Assembly (NCBI GenBank): GCA_903958995.1
Contig: CAJBVG010000088.1
Location: 1 to 7,147 of the forward strand
DNA from: an uncultured bacterium
GTDB lineage: Bacteria; Bacteroidota; Bacteroidia; Sphingobacteriales; Sphingobacteriaceae
Direction: 5' to 3'
DNA: 7,147 nucleotides
Below, piece by piece: positions 6,201-7,147 of the stretch; positions within the stretch are counted from its first letter, which is position 1, and each line of letters opens with the position of its first letter. Made by a program: the position numbers and the translations under genes. The notes beneath the pieces are model-generated. The model saw only the letters and a program-made list of their open reading frames with translations, searched no databases and had not been told where the DNA came from.

Positions 6201-7147
6201 CCTCAAGGGGTAGCTATTTATGCTAAAAACTTAGGAGATAGAAATGGAGTATATTATAATGACATTTCAAGAAATAAAATATACGACATCACATTTCAAG
6301 GTATTCAATTGTTTCAGTGTTTAGGGAATAAGAATATTGGCGCAAAGAAGTCAACCTTTGTATTGAGCAACAATATGATTGGTGGTGGTTTTACCACATA
6401 TAGCGCGAGTACTTCAGGTATATTTTTAAATACTTCTTTAGCTATTTCGATTTTGCACAATACCATTTACATGGATGCCCCGAGAACTTCAACTACTACA
6501 GTAGAGGTGAATCCATCATCAGGTCGTTGTTTAATTGTAAACAATACGAATACTGATATTGAGGCTTTAAATAATATTTTATATTCTAGAAATGGTGGTA
6601 TTCCTTTAGAATATTATACTAGTAGTAATACAGCTACAACTGGTTTGATTGTATCTGAAAACAACTTATACTATACATGGTACAGTAGTAAAAACACTCC
6701 ATTAATTTTAATTCGTAGAACAAGAAATACTAAACAAGGAACAAGTACTAAAAACTATTCGTTCTCACAATTATCACAATCACCACTTTCAGCATTGTCA
6801 GCTTTCAAAGCTGATGTTGGGAATACAACTCGTGATCGTAAATCATTAGCATTACCAGTATCTTTTGAATCTTTACCTTATAATTTTCATACTTACGATT
6901 TAACGGTAGAAAGTAAAGCGGCTGGTGGGCAAGAAGTAACTGACGATTTTGATAACCAACCACGTAAATCGAAAACACCAGATATTGGTGCAGATGAATT
7001 TACAGTGCCGAATTACGATTTGGATTTAAATAAAATTCTGAATCCATTATTTTCATCTTTAAAACCAAATGAGGTTCAAGTTTTATTACGTAATAGAGGT
7101 AAATACTCATTAGAAAACACAAAAGTTGTGTTAAAGTATACGGTTAC
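3255..7147 (+). CDS. Giant secreted protein with repeated CARDB-like plus right-handed beta-helix modules; 3' end missing
   Basis: I read this frame codon by codon and found no stop from ATG 3255 to the last base: 1297 whole codons plus two bases. The start is supported by a good signal peptide directly after it. Order (precursor numbering): signal peptide 1-31; CARDB-like beta-sandwich about 33-149; helix-entry motif about 150-205 (TIG...D-Y-S-S-I-T-Q-A-V...G-S-Y-T-D); beta-helix to about 530; closing motif DFDGEVR...PDIGCDE (608-629); second CARDB-like segment about 634-753; second helix entry from 754; second helix to about 1130; DFDNQPR...PDIGADE (1231-1248); third CARDB-like segment from about 1253, cut by the window edge. 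No lyase or protease residues were recognised. It likely acts outside the cell in a structural, adhesive or glycan-binding role. A T9SS sorting domain is expected at the unseen C-terminus but is not shown here. Confidence 0.93.
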   Translation, partial: MNIIKNFQRNSRLATGILSVAFLFFTKVGFAQSLDAGITNFTSPLGAAHTGASKLLKVTVRNFGNATISSVKIGWSINGIAQADVTQVVSMPASSNTLQISNGSITLSSTYVDALNNTVVAYVKEINATSADINPLNDTIRATFGSPLAGGVKTIGRIACDYSSITQAVNAILYNGLSADISFKIKAGSYTDNIDIDAAYVYFPSGTKKITFESFSGKRDVILISEAAQQTSVKLNGIDKVTLNNLRIVNRNIVTGIGVQLFNGANNCTIKNCEITVDSISNSKGFVGILGASMGASPSYALTASVGGSAKYLSAKYNKISGGYYGIALLGANAPRDTATVIDSNIIQQTSYYGINVSFATNMKVRGNKVYFRPSADMKSTGYFFSTISTFFPGNIDIIRNYVTDAGQYGMYLSNVIGTVAKPLNLNNNMIAGGFFNNFSNAPTNTFDLAQTPVGLYLFTVGWANIVFNSVLMDAPTKTGTVDNTTAFYINGAPATGNIYVYNNIFYNANKGYAYYNASTVTPIVASDNNDLFVLNLDTNANNVTGFAWHGGIARVKPSEFTAAIASNKDKNSLSIDPEFFSNSDLHTLSPNLDQKGSSTPGSQAQFDFDGEVRDGIYNANLPDIGCDESGPGGNDYAIIGVTPDVFRYKKATPWFITIRWQGSGSGNKAFDFKYKIDGVDQLGEEESIHTPITTRLTANMKTQTIAVPIANYITRNNYESFRLTVYFVVGTNNGDLRTMNDSISVDVCVGLEGTFTISPTSTPNDSTFTSFQEVYDHLKCGVSGPTIIEIADGTYDEQINMWKIRNSSLINNITFKSKNSVFATKLTYANGTSENHATLLFNNAQYITFRDLTIESRSQSNGTCIQLAGNSKFNTFRNNIIKIDSTQTNFPNTLACIVATKLGSLFSGQYASNAASNTIINNKIFGGYYGIAMFGTDTDKRDLGNIIQSNTITSFHKYGVYLEYSDTKVLGNVLTGKFGMDPQGVAIYAKNLGDRNGVYYNDISRNKIYDITFQGIQLFQCLGNKNIGAKKSTFVLSNNMIGGGFTTYSASTSGIFLNTSLAISILHNTIYMDAPRTSTTTVEVNPSSGRCLIVNNTNTDIEALNNILYSRNGGIPLEYYTSSNTATTGLIVSENNLYYTWYSSKNTPLILIRRTRNTKQGTSTKNYSFSQLSQSPLSALSAFKADVGNTTRDRKSLALPVSFESLPYNFHTYDLTVESKAAGGQEVTDDFDNQPRKSKTPDIGADEFTVPNYDLDLNKILNPLFSSLKPNEVQVLLRNRGKYSLENTKVVLKYTV
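3268..3287 (+). promoter_or_regulatory. Inverted repeat 1 (potential mRNA hairpin) in the first codons of gene B
   Basis: Bases 3268-3275 (AGAATTTT) can pair with 3280-3287 (GAAATTCT): seven Watson-Crick pairs and one G-U, closing a four-base loop CAAA. Past one A-A mismatch, two more pairs are possible (3265/3290 and 3266/3289). It starts at base +14 of the gene, at the edge of an initiating ribosome's footprint. It is AT-rich and so only modestly stable. Regulatory function is inference. Confidence 0.3.
3294..3329 (+). promoter_or_regulatory. Inverted repeat 2 with downstream T-rich tract: terminator- or attenuator-like hairpin inside gene B
   Basis: Bases 3294-3303 (GCTACCGGTA) pair with 3307-3316 (TATCGGTAGC): nine Watson-Crick pairs and one G-U around a TTT loop. 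The outer seven pairs are perfect and mostly G-C, striking in such AT-rich DNA. The stem is followed by ATTTCTGTTTTTT (3317-3329). This is the layout of an intrinsic terminator or pause site, but it lies at codons 14-25, within the signal peptide. The T tract also encodes Phe-Leu-Phe-Phe of the hydrophobic core, so part of the match may be coding constraint. Confidence 0.35.
3351..5141 (+). repeat. Module 1 of gene B: CARDB-like domain, beta-helix, closing PDIGCDE motif
   Basis: First copy of the large module, residues 33-629. The CARDB-like part has K-V-T-V-R-N-F-G-N followed by V-K-I-G-W-S-I-N-G, and ends at L-N-D-T-I-R (136-141). The helix part contains the coil landmarks GGYYGIA (322-328), Y-Y-G-I-N, NNMIAGG (428-434), MDAP (473-476) and Y-N-N-I-F-Y. 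It closes with DFDGEVR (608-614) and DIGCDE (624-629). The Asn-rich turns and N-x-I patterns are typical of right-handed parallel beta-helices. The D-F-D-G...PDIGxDE ending is a familiar tail of Bacteroidota secreted beta-helix proteins. Confidence 0.85.
5142..6998 (+). repeat. Module 2 of gene B: divergent CARDB-like domain, beta-helix, closing PDIGADE motif
   Basis: Second copy, residues 630-1248. Landmarks match module 1 in order: N-D-S-I-S (741-745), helix entry G-T-F-T-I-S with S-F-Q-E-V and G-T-Y-D-E-Q (from 754), GGYYGIA (927-933), NNMIGGG (1039-1045), MDAP (1073-1076), N-N-I-L-Y, DFDNQPR (1231-1237) and DIGADE (1243-1248). Offsets from module 1 are about 600-623 residues. The helix is well matched, locally even at DNA level (AACAATATGATTG is identical at 4536 and 6369), while the CARDB-like part (about 634-753) is much more diverged and is assigned mainly by position. 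Confidence 0.82.
7011..7147 (+). repeat. Start of a third module (CARDB-like), cut by the window edge
   Basis: After PDIGADEF the chain continues N-Y-D-L-D-L-N-K-I-L, then V-Q-V-L-L-R-N-R-G-K-Y-S-L-E-N-T-K-V-V-L-K-Y. This matches module 1's L-K-V-T-V-R-N-F-G-N-A-T-I-S-S-V-K-I-G-W, the conserved centre of a CARDB-type beta-sandwich. It shows that the protein does not end with module 2. Whether a full third beta-helix follows, or only a linker and sorting domain, cannot be seen. Confidence 0.65.

Noticed and set aside
3351..6998. Gene B as a pectate lyase, alginate lyase or other beta-helix enzyme
   Set aside because: The helix fold is shared with such enzymes, but I could not recognise their catalytic or calcium-site motifs, and the module tail is of the non-enzymatic secreted type.
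1..7147. CRISPR array, insertion sequence, tRNA or rRNA gene, or other mobile element
   Set aside because: Apart from 14 bases the window is coding on one strand; I saw no regularly spaced DNA repeats, transposase, terminal inverted repeats or RNA gene sequence.

Overview
The window looks like part of an AT-rich Bacteroidota genome. The first gene ends in a recognisable type IX secretion (T9SS) type-B, 'gliding motility-associated' C-terminal sorting domain. The second is a secreted giant beta-helix protein of the kind common in this phylum. Stop codons are TAA, there is no Shine-Dalgarno sequence before the internal start, and the leader is A-rich, all typical of Bacteroidota. Genus and class cannot be fixed from this sequence.

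Layout: two very large genes on the + strand fill almost the whole window, and both run off an edge. Gene A (1-3240) lacks its 5' end. Its visible 1079 residues are an N-terminal Cys-rich head domain, a DPDGDSL-type beta-sandwich, six tandem ~110-135-residue repeats each with a W-x3-C...C pair, and a C-terminal T9SS sorting domain. Gene B starts 14 bases after gene A's stop (ATG at 3255) and is open to the last base (1297 whole codons). It has a signal peptide followed by a ~600-residue module (CARDB-like beta-sandwich, right-handed beta-helix, D-F-D...R...PDIGxDE closing motif). The module is present twice in full, and a third copy begins as the window ends. The only non-coding DNA is the 14-base gap.

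The two genes are probably co-transcribed: the gap is very short and holds no promoter or terminator. Both products appear to be exported, repeat-built surface or secreted proteins. No catalytic motif was recognised in either, so structural or adhesive roles are more likely than enzymatic ones, but this is inference.

The least expected non-protein signal is a pair of tandem inverted repeats (3268-3287 and 3294-3316) in the first 62 bases of gene B, the second followed by a T-rich tract. In RNA they would form two adjacent hairpins inside the signal-peptide coding region. I see no mobile element, CRISPR array, RNA gene or clearly new defence or biosynthetic system here.
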